From: Saccharibacillus endophyticus | GTDB taxonomy: Bacteria > Bacillota > Bacilli > Paenibacillales > Paenibacillaceae | Direction of reading: 5' to 3' | DNA: 64,000 nt | Assembly (NCBI RefSeq): GCF_013185185.1 | Contig: NZ_JAAZWE010000005.1 | Coordinates: 310,001 to 374,000, forward strand | Shown here: positions 9,264 to 18,844 of the stretch, piece by piece | Layout: every line of letters starts with the position of its first letter | How positions within the stretch are numbered: position 1 is the first letter of the stretch | The notes under the pieces: generated by a model | Databases searched by the model: none | What the model saw: the letters and a program-made list of their open reading frames with translations, nothing else | What the model was told of the DNA's origin: nothing | Translations under genes and position numbers: made by a program

Positions 9264-10163
9264 GTGAAGCAGGCCATGGTTATCATCAATCCGTCTTCCG
9301 GCAAAGAGCTGGCGCTGGAATACCTTCGCAAGGTCGAAGACGTTCTGCGCGAAAAGGCCGGTTACGACGTCGTCGTCAACGAGACGACCAAAGAACTCGA
9401 CGCTACCAACTTCTGCATTTCCGCCTGTGAAGACAAATTCGACCTGGTCGTCTCGATCGGCGGGGACGGCACGCTGCACGAGACGATCAACGGGCTGCTC
9501 GACCAGCCGCATCGTCCCAAATTGGGCGTCATTCCGCTCGGCACGGTCAACGATTTCGCCCGCGCCCTGCATATTCCGCTCGATCCCGATCAAGCGATCA
9601 CGACGTTGACCTCTTCCCGCCTGCGCCGGGTCGACATGGCCCGCGTCAACGACCAGCTGTTCGCCAACGTGGTCGCGGCGGGATCGCTGGCCGATACGCT
9701 GTCCTCCGTGACTTCGGAAGACAAGTCGAAGCTGGGCGCGCTGGCCTACTTCAAAGAAGGCATCAAAGAGCTGCTCGGCAATTCGGCGGCCTCGCTCACG
9801 ATCGAGCATGACGGAGGCAAATGGGAAGGCCAAGCGCCGATCTTCATCGCCGCGCTGACCAATTCGGTAGGCGGCTTCGAAAATCTGGCACCGGACGCTT
9901 CCGTGGACGACGGGCTGCTGCACGGTTTCATCGTTCACGATCTCAATTTCTTCAATACGTTGACGGCGGGCTTTTCGCTGCTGCTCGGCAATCTGAAAGA
10001 CCATAAAGACGTCGAATACTTCACGTCCCGCCATATCCGCGTCGCTTCGACGGAAGACGTGAAAACCAACGTCGACGGCGAGCCGGGTCCGATGCTGCCG
10101 ATCGACCTGCATATCCTGCCGTCCCACGTGCAGGTAATCGTGCCCGAAGACGAAGAAAAATAG
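9264..10163 (+). CDS. dgkB: Diacylglycerol/lipid kinase (DgkB/YegS family)
   Basis: 299 aa, standard length. The catalytic domain shows the nucleotide-binding motif IGGDGTLHETING and PLGTVNDFARALHIP, preceded by the opening INPSSG. DgkB phosphorylates diacylglycerol to phosphatidate, recycling headgroup-turnover products for phospholipid and lipoteichoic acid metabolism at the inner face of the membrane. The start is GTG 9264, with AGGGG 8 nt upstream. It is monocistronic with a strong terminator at 10206. Members of this family are also called YegS lipid kinases, so the substrate is inferred. Confidence 0.88.
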   Translation: MKQAMVIINPSSGKELALEYLRKVEDVLREKAGYDVVVNETTKELDATNFCISACEDKFDLVVSIGGDGTLHETINGLLDQPHRPKLGVIPLGTVNDFARALHIPLDPDQAITTLTSSRLRRVDMARVNDQLFANVVAAGSLADTLSSVTSEDKSKLGALAYFKEGIKELLGNSAASLTIEHDGGKWEGQAPIFIAALTNSVGGFENLAPDASVDDGLLHGFIVHDLNFFNTLTAGFSLLLGNLKDHKDVEYFTSRHIRVASTEDVKTNVDGEPGPMLPIDLHILPSHVQVIVPEDEEK

Positions 10164-10205
10164 TCCGGAACCGTTACGAGACACAGAATTCCGGTCCAAC
10201 AACAG

Positions 10206-10236
10206 AAACCCGGCCCTCGCGAAGAGGCCGGGTTTT
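10206..10236 (+). terminator. Rho-independent terminator after the lipid kinase
   Basis: aaacccggcc pairs with ggccgggttt around a short loop and is followed by TTTTG. It lies 43 bp past the dgkB stop and also sits between convergent genes, so it may work in both directions. Confidence 0.85.
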
Positions 10237-10279
10237 GATTTGAACGGTTTCGGCGATCGGCAGCGCGCACGAACCGGAT

Positions 10280-11458
10280 TCAGCGATGCACCAGCTCGCC
10301 GCCCCGCGCTTGCAGCAGGCTCTCCAGACTCAACCAGTCTTCCGTTCCGCGTTCGGCTTTGCTGCCGGATAAGCGTACCCGTTTTAATGCAGGAAGCTCC
10401 AGCAGCAGCTTGGGATCGGAGAACGAGGTCTTGCTCAGGTCGAGGCTTTCCAAGCCGGTCAGGGTGAGCAAGAAATCCCAAGCTTTCGGCTTCAGCATGG
10501 TGACGTCGAGGTTTTTCAGGCGGGTCATGCCTTCGAGCGGACGCAGGTCTTTTACCTTCGTTCCCCAAATCCACAGCAGTTCAAGCTTGGGGAATTGCTC
10601 GCGAATGCCTTCGACGGATTCCAGCTTGGTTTTTTCCGCATACAAAATTCTCAGCTCCGGGCAGTGTCCCATTTCTTTGAAACTTTGAATTTGCGAACCG
10701 CGCAGGCGAAGATCTTGGATCGAAGGATGATTGCGGAAGCCGCCGAGATCGGAGGCTTGGCAGAAGTTCGCGTCCAGAATTTGCAGCTTGGTCAGCTCCG
10801 CTGCATGGTTGAGATCGGTCAATCGCTTGGGCGAAAGAAGTCGTATTTCTTCGATATTCGGGAATGCGCGAAGCGAACCCAGATTTTCCAACCCGCAAGT
10901 CTGTGCTCCCAGGGAGACTTTGCGCACGGAATGAGCGGACCTATACGGAGGAACACGCTCCACCTCGGAAAAATTCAGCGATAGTTCTTCCAACGCGGGA
11001 GGCAGCTCGCTCAGGCTTTCGTAATTGAAGCGGGAGAAGCCGAGCTGCCGCAAATTTGTCAAGGAGCTCAGCAGGTCGGGCGGAATCGGTTGGACCAGTT
11101 GCCGAATCTGCAGCGTCTCCAATCCGCTCAGCCCCGCTATCGCTTCAATGCCTTGGGTAACCGTAGTCTTCGAGACGAATGCCAGGCTTTTCAGGCGGAC
11201 GGCAGCGTCCAATCCGGCCAGGGTCGGCACGGTCATTTTGGAATCGGTCGTGCCGAACTCCAGACGTTCCAATCGAGCGAACTCTTTTAACGGGGCGTAA
11301 GTAGAGATGGCGCGGGGCTGCATGATCTTGAGCGCCTCTAACGCTTCCGGCGCATCCGGCACTTGAAAATACGCATACTGCCGCTGCTTGGTTATATAGG
11401 CTTCGGCTTCTTTTAACAGGGCTTGCTTGGACTTGCCGTACAGCTTGTCTTCATGCAT
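10280..11458 (-). CDS. Leucine-rich-repeat protein
   Basis: 392 aa with no signal peptide, so probably cytoplasmic. From about residue 60 on there are irregular leucine-rich repeats: GLETLQIRQL, LTNLRQLGFSRFN, LEELSLNFSEVE, LTKLQILDANF, HCPELRILYAEKTKLESV, LTGLESLDLSKTSF. These resemble bacterial internalin-like or F-box-type LRRs and form a curved protein-binding surface. The start codon overlaps the 3' end of the GNAT gene by 8 nt (11451-11458), which implies translational coupling. It is the last gene of the minus-strand run that includes the MoxR/VWA cluster. Its partner is unknown. Confidence 0.75.
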   Translation of the reverse strand: MHEDKLYGKSKQALLKEAEAYITKQRQYAYFQVPDAPEALEALKIMQPRAISTYAPLKEFARLERLEFGTTDSKMTVPTLAGLDAAVRLKSLAFVSKTTVTQGIEAIAGLSGLETLQIRQLVQPIPPDLLSSLTNLRQLGFSRFNYESLSELPPALEELSLNFSEVERVPPYRSAHSVRKVSLGAQTCGLENLGSLRAFPNIEEIRLLSPKRLTDLNHAAELTKLQILDANFCQASDLGGFRNHPSIQDLRLRGSQIQSFKEMGHCPELRILYAEKTKLESVEGIREQFPKLELLWIWGTKVKDLRPLEGMTRLKNLDVTMLKPKAWDFLLTLTGLESLDLSKTSFSDPKLLLELPALKRVRLSGSKAERGTEDWLSLESLLQARGGELVHR

Positions 11459-12029
11459 GACGGTTCACCCGGCAGTACCAAATCGCATGATGAGCCCCAA
11501 GCCCCCAATAGTCTTCGGCAAATACATGAGGCTCGCCGAATTTTCGCCGCCAACGTTCTTGCGCTTTTCCATAGCCGCTGTCCAGACAGAAAGTCTCGAT
11601 CCCGCGGTCGCGCAGCTCATTCATCATGGCAGCGATCAGTCTTGAACCGAGTCCCTGATTCTGAACGCCCGGATGCACGTAGAGACTGCCCAGTTCGCCT
11701 ACCCCGTTCAGTTCTTCCCCGGCCAGTTCCCGAATCTTCTCGCCTCGCGGGCCGAAAGAAATCGTACCCGCGACCTCGCCTTCAAGTTCGGCGATAAGGA
11801 AAAAAGCTTCCTGCGGAACACCGAAAGAACGGGAAGTCGAGGGCGGATGCTCGATTGCGGCACGCAGCAGATTCGATTTATGCGAGATTTCGTAGGCAAT
11901 GTCCTCTTCGGCGTCGGCAAGCTTTTCCTGCGCAAAAGCATCCGTGATCGATGCCGCGAACATCCGGCAGGCCGATGCTTCATCCTGCGCACCGGGACGA
12001 CGAATAACGACATTGAGAATTTCTTCCAT
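11451..12029 (-). CDS. GNAT family N-acetyltransferase
   Basis: 192 aa. The acetyl-CoA-binding signature is seen at VHPGVQNQGLGSRLI, matching the R/Q-x-x-G-x-G/A pyrophosphate loop, with strand-4 residues GELGSLYVHP before it. A C-terminal SGYGKAQERWRRKFGEPHV replaces the usual aromatic/Y motif. The substrate is unknown. It overlaps the start of the downstream LRR gene and lies 106 bp after the VWA gene stop. The gap holds only a weak TCAAGCAC/GTGCTTGA stem, so read-through from the cluster is possible. Confidence 0.85.
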   Translation of the reverse strand: MEEILNVVIRRPGAQDEASACRMFAASITDAFAQEKLADAEEDIAYEISHKSNLLRAAIEHPPSTSRSFGVPQEAFFLIAELEGEVAGTISFGPRGEKIRELAGEELNGVGELGSLYVHPGVQNQGLGSRLIAAMMNELRDRGIETFCLDSGYGKAQERWRRKFGEPHVFAEDYWGLGAHHAIWYCRVNRHA

Positions 12030-12135
12030 AAGCTAATCACCATCCTCTGCAGTCCTATCAACTACTCAAGCACCCCATCGGCGCAGGTCGCATAAATGCG
12101 AAAACCCGGCCTACAGCGTGCTTGAATAAGTGGAG

Positions 12136-13389
12136 TTATCTTTTTTTTGCCGTCAGCTTGTCCGCCAGCGCCGTCATATCCTGGCCTTGCAGCGCGCCTG
12201 CTACAAGTTCAGGGAGCATAGCCGGCGTGCAGGCGAAGCAAGGCGTGCCGTCCCGTGCGAGCTGTCTCGCCAGACGCTCGTCGTAGAACGGACGCCCGCC
12301 GTCGGACAACGCCAGTAGACAAAGCGTGCGCACGCCCGATTCTCGCATTTCGCGCATTCGACGCACGAGCGCGGATTGATTGCCGCCTTCGTACAAGTCG
12401 GTAATCATGATGAACAGCGTCTTTTTCGGGTCTTCGATATACTGCTCGCAGTAAGCGACGGATTTATTGATATCCGTGCCGCCGCCGAGCTGAATGCCGA
12501 ACAGCATATCGACGGGATCGTCGGCGCACTGCTCGGTCAAATCGACCACTTCGGTGTCGAACACGACGACCCGCGTGTCCAGTGCCGGCATACTTGCAAA
12601 AATCGCACCTGTTACCGAAGCCCAGATGACCGACTCCGCCATCGAACCGCTTTGGTCGATATCGAGGATGACCGTCCATTCTTTGCTGCGCCGTGCCCGG
12701 TCGAAGTAATAGAAGCGCTCGGGAATCAGAAGCTTGCGCTCGGTATCGTAATGCTTGAGGTTGCGTTGGATGGTCCGTTTCCAATCCAGACCGCTGAGCG
12801 AAGGAAGCGGCGTATGCTGCCGTCTGTTCAGCGCGCCCGTAACGGCACGCTGCATATCTTCTTTCATGCGAGCCATGAGTTCGTCCACGACGGCTTTAAC
12901 CAGCATGCGAGCCGTATCCTTCGTTTTCTCGGGGATTTTGCCGCGCAGCGACATTAACGTGCCGACCATTTGAATATCAGGCTTGACCGATGCCAGCAGC
13001 TCCGGCTCGAACAGCAGCTGCTTCCAGCCGCGCCGTTCGATCGCGTCGTTTTGAATGATCGACACCACGTCCTCGGAAAACAGATTGCGTACGTCTCCGA
13101 GCCAGCGGGACAAATTAACCGATCCTCTTCCGCTTCCTGCTCCCCGACCGCCTGATCCGCTGCCGGAGCCTGAAGCCGAACCGCCTGCGGAAGGCGTCCC
13201 GCTCTCGGTATCGTCGTAGATGGCGGCAAGCGCCGAATCCATGATCGCTTCTTCTTCCGTCAAACGCAGACCGCCCGGACCGTTCATGCCTTCCAGCTTA
13301 TTCTGGGCCGCTTCGCCCAAAATAAGCCTCCAACGAGAAACTGAATTTTCCTGCTTGGTATCGTTGCCGTTATCCGCTGTATTCGTCAT
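12136..13389 (-). CDS. VWA-domain (CoxE-like) protein of the MoxR cluster
   Basis: 417 aa. A complete metal-ion-dependent adhesion site, DIDQSGSM, begins a von Willebrand A domain at about residue 235 (WTVILDIDQSGSMAESVIW; later GGGTDINKSV and MITDLYEGG). The N-terminal 90 residues include a Gly/Ser-rich linker. CoxE-like VWA proteins work with MoxR AAA+ ATPases as metal-dependent adaptor or target-remodelling pairs. It begins 2 bp after the DUF5682-like stop codon, with GGGGA as its ribosome binding site inside that gene. No membrane segment is apparent, so it is probably cytoplasmic. Confidence 0.9.
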   Translation of the reverse strand: MTNTADNGNDTKQENSVSRWRLILGEAAQNKLEGMNGPGGLRLTEEEAIMDSALAAIYDDTESGTPSAGGSASGSGSGSGGRGAGSGRGSVNLSRWLGDVRNLFSEDVVSIIQNDAIERRGWKQLLFEPELLASVKPDIQMVGTLMSLRGKIPEKTKDTARMLVKAVVDELMARMKEDMQRAVTGALNRRQHTPLPSLSGLDWKRTIQRNLKHYDTERKLLIPERFYYFDRARRSKEWTVILDIDQSGSMAESVIWASVTGAIFASMPALDTRVVVFDTEVVDLTEQCADDPVDMLFGIQLGGGTDINKSVAYCEQYIEDPKKTLFIMITDLYEGGNQSALVRRMREMRESGVRTLCLLALSDGGRPFYDERLARQLARDGTPCFACTPAMLPELVAGALQGQDMTALADKLTAKKR

Positions 13390-13391
13390 AT

Positions 13392-15788
13392 TTAAAAGTC
13401 CCCAAAGTCGAAATCGTTCAATTCATCCAGCATTTTGTCCTCTTCCTCCTTCAGTTCCCCGGTCAGAATTTCCGCTGCTTGTTCCGCGTTGACGCCCCAC
13501 AGCTCGCCCAGCGCCTCGGCGATCATGGTCTTTTCGTGAGCCGAAAACGAGCTGAATGCCCGGCGCAAGAAGACCAGCGCGCGCTTGAACTCTTCATCGC
13601 CCAACGAGTTGATGTAATCGTTCAACTGCACCCACAGGCTCATTCTCGACAAAAGCGCGTAACGGTTACGCATCGACAATCCTTCGAACCAGCCCGCCCC
13701 CAGATCGGCCGGAATGCCCGGCGATAGACGTCGCGACACTTCGGCCGCGCACTGCTCCGCGTCCATCTCTCCGCGTTCGAGCAGCAGCGCACAGGCAAAA
13801 CCGGACAGCTTCGGATTACGGTCATCGCGCTCCGATAGGGCATTCAGTTCCTGCGTCCACAGCGGCACGTCGACGGTATCGTCATGTTCCTGGGCGATTT
13901 TGTTCAGCTCGCCGATAGCGGACACCATCCCGTAAGCCGCTTCGTCGTTACAATTGGCCGCATCGGACAGATAGAGACAGCCGCGGAAAAACAGCTGCTC
14001 CAAAAGCGGCACGAGCGGAGCCGTGTCGGCGCGCCGGATGTCGCCGTACGCGATAATGCCCGACAAGCGCGATGCCGCGCCCGAGATCTGCGCCACGTCG
14101 CGGCTGTCTGCCGCCAAAGCTTGAAGTACCCGTCGGCCGTCTTCCATCTGCGCGGTCATTCCGCAGCGAACCGACACGCCGATCAGTGCGGAAGCTTCCG
14201 AGATCGACGTACAGGCCTCCAGCTTTTCGCGAAGCCGATGCGCGCAAGCAATCTCGATCGTCTCGCCGAGCAGCGTGGACTCGACGACGCGAATCTCGGC
14301 TTCCGGCGTCCATTGAATAATCCAGTCCTCGGCCCATACGGCGCGGTCCGCGTTGTTCGGCCTGGAGCGAACGAAAGGGATTTCCAGCAGCTCCAACCGA
14401 TGGAACAGGAACGAACGGTTCAAGTCGAGGAAAGCGGCTTCCTGCGACGAGACTCGCCGATTCTCCCGCAGATCAAGCGATAGATCGGTCGCGACGGCCG
14501 TCTTGTACTTGGTCAGCTTGAGCCGCTTCAATTCACGGTTCAAGTCGTCCTGCAGCGGGGTTTGACTGACGCCTTCGGCCAGGCTGCCGATCTCGGTTCC
14601 CACATCGACCCGGGCCAGCGCTTCGGCGACGACGGACAAATCGCCGCGGCCGAGCAGCGTTTGCGCCGCATCGCGAAGCTCCAGCAGCGTAGGCGCGCTT
14701 CCGCCGTGCAGCGAAGCCAGACCTTCGGCCATGCGTACGGCCTCGATGACTTCCGCTGTCGAACGATGCGTACCCGATGCCCGCAGCGCCCGCGCCGTCG
14801 TCGACAGATAGACGCGCGGCAAGTCTTCCGGCTGACCGGATTCCATCGCTTCCCACATCAGTTGGAAATAATGAGGCGCATTGTTGCCCGCGCCGTAGCC
14901 GGACAAACTGGACAATCGATAATACGAATACGGCATCAGCGTCAGCTTGGAGCTGCGGGACGGCATCGATGCCAGTTCCTCGTCGCTCATGGCGCCTTTT
15001 GCCGGATGCTCCAATGCGGCGGCGTGATACGCGCCGCAGACGACCACGATCTTCGACGGGTCATGTCCGGCTTCGACGGCTTTCAGAATCTGCCGCTGCA
15101 TATAAGCTTCGCGCACATGGTTATAGGCATGTTCTTCCGGCTGATCGGAGCGTTCCCGATCTTCGCCGAGCGAGCGCATCTCGGCCGAGAATGCCAGAAT
15201 CGAATCCCGATAGGTATCCGGATTCGCGTTATGCTCGTAATGGCGTTCCCAATACGTATCATAGTCGTGCTCGTCCGCAAGTTCGGCGATCCGTTCGTAG
15301 ATCGAGCGCCCGGCAGTTTCGGCTTCCGACTCTTCGACGCCTTCGGGTTCGATAGAAGCGGCTTCTTCCGACGGCGGTTCGATTTCGCTTTCTGCTCCCG
15401 GGGCTGCTTTGCGCGAAACTTTTTCTTCTTCAGTCCGCCGCCGCAAATCTTGAAGCGCCAACGCCGAGCCGGAAGGCAAATCAATCATTTCGCATAACGC
15501 TTTATGTTTCGCCGCCCAGCGCATAGCCTGAAGCTCCGGCGAATAGACGGCAAAAGGCCAAAGCGCCGTGCGAACCGGCATTTCGTCGGTGAAAGCCAGC
15601 ACAGCAACCGGAGGTACCGTGGAAGGATGAACAAGATCGCGAATCATGCTCGTTGCATCGGACGGGCCTTCGATCAGTACCGCTGTGGGACGAACTTGAT
15701 CCAGATATTGCAGCAGATGGCGGGCACCGCCGGGGGACAAGTGCCGGACGCCGAAGACGGAGACTTTGACGTCCGCCGCCGTCTTCAC
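13392..15788 (-). CDS. DUF5682-like protein (EreA/ChaN-like N-terminal region)
   Basis: 798 aa from GTG 15788. This start shares the GTGA of the MoxR stop codon and has GGGAG 8 nt upstream. An in-frame ATG at 15827 lies inside the MoxR gene and is less likely. The N-terminus, VFGVRHLSPGGARHLLQYLD then VLIEGPSD, and the later VVVCGAYHAAAL, match what I recall of the DUF5682 family linked to MoxR/VWA operons. The opening resembles the ChaN/erythromycin-esterase-like fold, in which His and Glu act catalytically. Residues about 115-150 are acidic low complexity. The long C-terminal half is helical and ends in an acidic tail. Enzymatic function is not established. Confidence 0.8.
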   Translation of the reverse strand: MKTAADVKVSVFGVRHLSPGGARHLLQYLDQVRPTAVLIEGPSDATSMIRDLVHPSTVPPVAVLAFTDEMPVRTALWPFAVYSPELQAMRWAAKHKALCEMIDLPSGSALALQDLRRRTEEEKVSRKAAPGAESEIEPPSEEAASIEPEGVEESEAETAGRSIYERIAELADEHDYDTYWERHYEHNANPDTYRDSILAFSAEMRSLGEDRERSDQPEEHAYNHVREAYMQRQILKAVEAGHDPSKIVVVCGAYHAAALEHPAKGAMSDEELASMPSRSSKLTLMPYSYYRLSSLSGYGAGNNAPHYFQLMWEAMESGQPEDLPRVYLSTTARALRASGTHRSTAEVIEAVRMAEGLASLHGGSAPTLLELRDAAQTLLGRGDLSVVAEALARVDVGTEIGSLAEGVSQTPLQDDLNRELKRLKLTKYKTAVATDLSLDLRENRRVSSQEAAFLDLNRSFLFHRLELLEIPFVRSRPNNADRAVWAEDWIIQWTPEAEIRVVESTLLGETIEIACAHRLREKLEACTSISEASALIGVSVRCGMTAQMEDGRRVLQALAADSRDVAQISGAASRLSGIIAYGDIRRADTAPLVPLLEQLFFRGCLYLSDAANCNDEAAYGMVSAIGELNKIAQEHDDTVDVPLWTQELNALSERDDRNPKLSGFACALLLERGEMDAEQCAAEVSRRLSPGIPADLGAGWFEGLSMRNRYALLSRMSLWVQLNDYINSLGDEEFKRALVFLRRAFSSFSAHEKTMIAEALGELWGVNAEQAAEILTGELKEEEDKMLDELNDFDFGDF

Positions 15789-16882
15789 TCGTTCATCTCC
15801 CTGCACGCCTGATACAGTCCGCGCCACTCCGATCCCCGTTTCTTCATGACGTTATCCAAATATTCTTTCCATACCAGCTTGTCTTTGTCGTCGTCTTTCA
15901 CGATCGCGCCCTGCAGTCCGGCCGCCAGGTCTTCATCGGTCATTTCCCCGCTGCCGAAGCTTGCGGCCAATGCCATGCTGTTGGTCAAGAGCGAGATCGC
16001 TTCGGCCGTCGAGATCACGCCGGCAGGCGATTTCAGTTTTTCTTTGCGGTCCAGCGTCATGCCGCTGCGCAGCTCGCGGAAGATGGTGACGACCTTAAGC
16101 AGCGCTTCGTCGGCAGGAGGCGAAGCCTTCAGCTCATACGATGCCGCGATTTCGCTCACGCGTTTTTTCACGATCGACAGCTCGGTTTCCAGGTCCGACG
16201 GAGCCGGCAGCACGATAATATTGAAGCGGCGTTTCAGCGCGGCAGACATTTCGTTGACGCCGCGGTCGCGCGTGTTCGCCGTCGCGATGATGGAGAAGCC
16301 TTTGCGGGCGCTGGTCTCATTGCCCAGCTCCGGCACGGAAACGGTCTTCTCGGACAGAATAGAGATCAGCGCATCCTGTACTTCAGAAGCGCAGCGCGAA
16401 ATTTCCTCGAACCGGGCTACGCTTCCGCCTTCCATCGCGCGCATGATCGGGCTGCGAACCAGCGCTTCGGGCGTCGGGCCGTTGGCCAGCAGCATCGCGT
16501 AGTTCCACGAATACCGCACTTGTTCTTCGCTCGTTCCGGCGGTGCCTTGCACGACAAGCCCCGAGTTCCCGCTTACCGCGGCCGCCAGATTTTCCGATAA
16601 CCAGGACTTTGCCGTTCCCGGCTCGCCGATCAACAGCAGGGCGCGGTCGGTGACGAGCGTGGCGATCGCCATCTCCACCAAACGGCGATTGCCGATATAT
16701 TTGGGCGTGATATCGAGCTTCCCGGCTTTGCCTCCCGTAATGTAGGTCAACACGGCGCGAGGCGACATCTGCCAACCCGGCGGAACGTCTCCCTTGTCTT
16801 CCTTTTTCAGCACTTCGATCTCCTGTTGATACAGAAGCTCGGCGGGCAGGCGCATCGTATCCTGCGTATGAGCTGCGGCCAT
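15785..16882 (-). CDS. MoxR-type AAA+ ATPase
   Basis: 365 aa. Walker A is LLIGEPGTAKSWLSE, the Walker B region is ARFEEISRCASEVQDAL, sensor 1 is IIATANTRDRGVNEM, and the arginine region ALKRRFN follows. MoxR ATPases act as chaperone-like remodelers together with VWA proteins. ATG 16882 is preceded by GAGGAG. The stop codon overlaps the GTG start of the DUF5682-like gene, giving a stoichiometric translational link. The central position in the cluster suggests that it energises the system. Confidence 0.92.
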   Translation of the reverse strand: MAAAHTQDTMRLPAELLYQQEIEVLKKEDKGDVPPGWQMSPRAVLTYITGGKAGKLDITPKYIGNRRLVEMAIATLVTDRALLLIGEPGTAKSWLSENLAAAVSGNSGLVVQGTAGTSEEQVRYSWNYAMLLANGPTPEALVRSPIMRAMEGGSVARFEEISRCASEVQDALISILSEKTVSVPELGNETSARKGFSIIATANTRDRGVNEMSAALKRRFNIIVLPAPSDLETELSIVKKRVSEIAASYELKASPPADEALLKVVTIFRELRSGMTLDRKEKLKSPAGVISTAEAISLLTNSMALAASFGSGEMTDEDLAAGLQGAIVKDDDKDKLVWKEYLDNVMKKRGSEWRGLYQACREMNE

Positions 16883-16926
16883 TGATTATTCTCCTCTCGG
16901 TTTACGGAATCGAAATCTGACAACTA

Positions 16927-18786
16927 TCAAGTATTGGATTCAGCCTCGGCACCGCGACGACGAAGCGCATGGATGATCTCCAACGCCTCTTCCTTAATGC
17001 TCTCGAAGCGCGTCTCCGTGATCAAAGGCTCCAGACGGTCGGCTGCTTCGCTCGCGAAGCGGTCCGGCAATTGCAGCAAACGTTGGGCTTCGTCGTGGTA
17101 AATGCTGTAGATCTTTTTCCAATCTTTATTTTCCATCCAACGCATCAGCAGTTCGTACTTCGTCTCTTCATCGAAGCCGCCTTCATCGAGTGCGAGGAAA
17201 ATATAATAGCCGTAATAATTGTTGCTGGACTTGTCGATCTGCCGCTCCAGATATTTCAACAGTTTCGGATTGTTCGGGTTGGTAGGCGCGGCCAAGGCCG
17301 AGACCAGTTGGAGATCATCGCGATCGATCAGCCAACTCAACCAACGAGGGTCCCATTCCGCGATAATTTTGTCTGAGGGCAGCCGGTTACGAACATATCC
17401 TTCATAAGCATACACTTCGTCCCGCAGCGTCTCGATGAGCTTGCTTTGCCGGGCCTGAGCTTTTTTCGTGACGGCTGCACGGAGCAGGGCGATACCCGAT
17501 CCGGCATAGCGTTCATACAGCTCGGCCGGCGTACGCAGACGCTTCGTGACATGGAACGCGTAAGGCAGATAAGCGACTTCGCGTTCTTCCAAGCCTTGGA
17601 GCGCAATCAGGGCTTCCTCGGTATTCGTATTCTCCAAATATTTGGCCGCCTGGCTCATCACGCGCAGATTCTCGGAAAAGTCGAGCCGTCCGACCGCCGG
17701 ATACTTCGATTCGTTCGAGATCAAATCCAGGAACAACCGCTCCAATTCCGGATGCCGGGCTTGCCGGAACGCAACCGTAAACGGTTCGAGCGTTTTCCAC
17801 AGCTTGTCTTTGCTCTTCTGATCGTTGTCCCCCAGAATTTCCTGACTCAGGCGTTCTTCGTATAAAGGAATGAGACGCTCCAGCATTTCTTCCTTTGGCG
17901 AAGCTTCGATCGCTTGAGCCGCCGGAAGCGCGTCTTTGCCGACAAAAGCTTCATACAACCGATCGCGCGCCGTTTCCGAATTGCGCACGGCCAGAGCCGC
18001 AAGCGCGCCTTCGCGAACCGGCTTTTTTTTGTCCAGCGACCATTCGATCAGCTTGTCTTCGAAGTCCGGGTGCAGGCCCAGGCAAGCAATTGCCGCAGCC
18101 CGTACTTTATCCGAGCCTTCTTCCGCAGCCCGCACCAATAGGTTCAGCGACTTCTGATCGTCCGAATCGACGCCGAGCGCACGCACGACTTCCAAACGGC
18201 GTTCTTCTTCGCGTCCGCCCTGAATATTCATGTCCGCCAGCAGATACGGCACGATCACCGGACCGTATGACGGCAAAATTTGTCGAACCGCATAGTCTGC
18301 CAACTCCGAATACGGATCGCTCAGCGCTTTCATCGCAAAAGGAAACAGCCGCAGGTCGCGGAATAATCCGTTCCGATGCGCTTCCAGGACGATTTCATAC
18401 CGACCGCCGCCCGATGTGGACAGCGCGTTTTGCACCTCCGCAAGCTGACGGTAGGAATGGACGGTCGTCAGCCCGGTCAATCCGCTGTCTTCCGCGTTCC
18501 CGTTCGAAAGATCGCTGCCGGCCGCCGTTGCGCCCTGCGTCGACAATACCGAGTTCAACAGCAGCGAGACATCCTGCAAACGCGCCGCCCGCGCTTCCGC
18601 CTCGGACGGTTCCGTAAGCGCAGCGACGCCTTCCGCCAGCTTTTGGAATACGGGCGCCCGTTCCCCGAGCTGTGCCAGCTTCGGTTGTATTCGGTTCAAA
18701 CGAAAATCGTCAGCCGCGAGGTCGCTGCCCGCGATATAAAGACGGCGCAGTTCGCCCTGAAGCTCCTGCAGCAAAGTCGTACTCAT
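16927..18786 (-). CDS. HEAT-like repeat protein of the MoxR cluster, paralog 1
   Basis: 619 aa from ATG 18786, which is 8 nt after GGGAGGAG. A longer open frame upstream overlaps the neighbouring gene and lacks a ribosome binding site. The protein is rich in leucine/alanine helical pairs such as VRAAAIACLGLHPDFEDKL and VREGALAALAVRNSETARD, which fit HEAT/armadillo scaffolds. The N-terminus LYIAGSDLAADDFRL is nearly identical to the neighbouring paralog at 18845. The protein is probably a cytoplasmic scaffold. It lies 44 bp upstream of the MoxR gene in the same operon. Confidence 0.78.
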   Translation of the reverse strand: MSTTLLQELQGELRRLYIAGSDLAADDFRLNRIQPKLAQLGERAPVFQKLAEGVAALTEPSEAEARAARLQDVSLLLNSVLSTQGATAAGSDLSNGNAEDSGLTGLTTVHSYRQLAEVQNALSTSGGGRYEIVLEAHRNGLFRDLRLFPFAMKALSDPYSELADYAVRQILPSYGPVIVPYLLADMNIQGGREEERRLEVVRALGVDSDDQKSLNLLVRAAEEGSDKVRAAAIACLGLHPDFEDKLIEWSLDKKKPVREGALAALAVRNSETARDRLYEAFVGKDALPAAQAIEASPKEEMLERLIPLYEERLSQEILGDNDQKSKDKLWKTLEPFTVAFRQARHPELERLFLDLISNESKYPAVGRLDFSENLRVMSQAAKYLENTNTEEALIALQGLEEREVAYLPYAFHVTKRLRTPAELYERYAGSGIALLRAAVTKKAQARQSKLIETLRDEVYAYEGYVRNRLPSDKIIAEWDPRWLSWLIDRDDLQLVSALAAPTNPNNPKLLKYLERQIDKSSNNYYGYYIFLALDEGGFDEETKYELLMRWMENKDWKKIYSIYHDEAQRLLQLPDRFASEAADRLEPLITETRFESIKEEALEIIHALRRRGAEAESNT

Positions 18787-18844
18787 ATTCATCTCTCCTC
18801 CCGTTATCCGGTGTTCGAACGTATTGCGATTCGCGGCGCAGTCG

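Noticed and set aside
13392..15827. ATG 15827 as start of the DUF5682-like gene
   Set aside because: It would overlap the MoxR gene by 43 bp. GTG 15788 overlaps the MoxR stop as GTGA, has GGGAG at the right distance and begins just before the conserved VFGVRH region.
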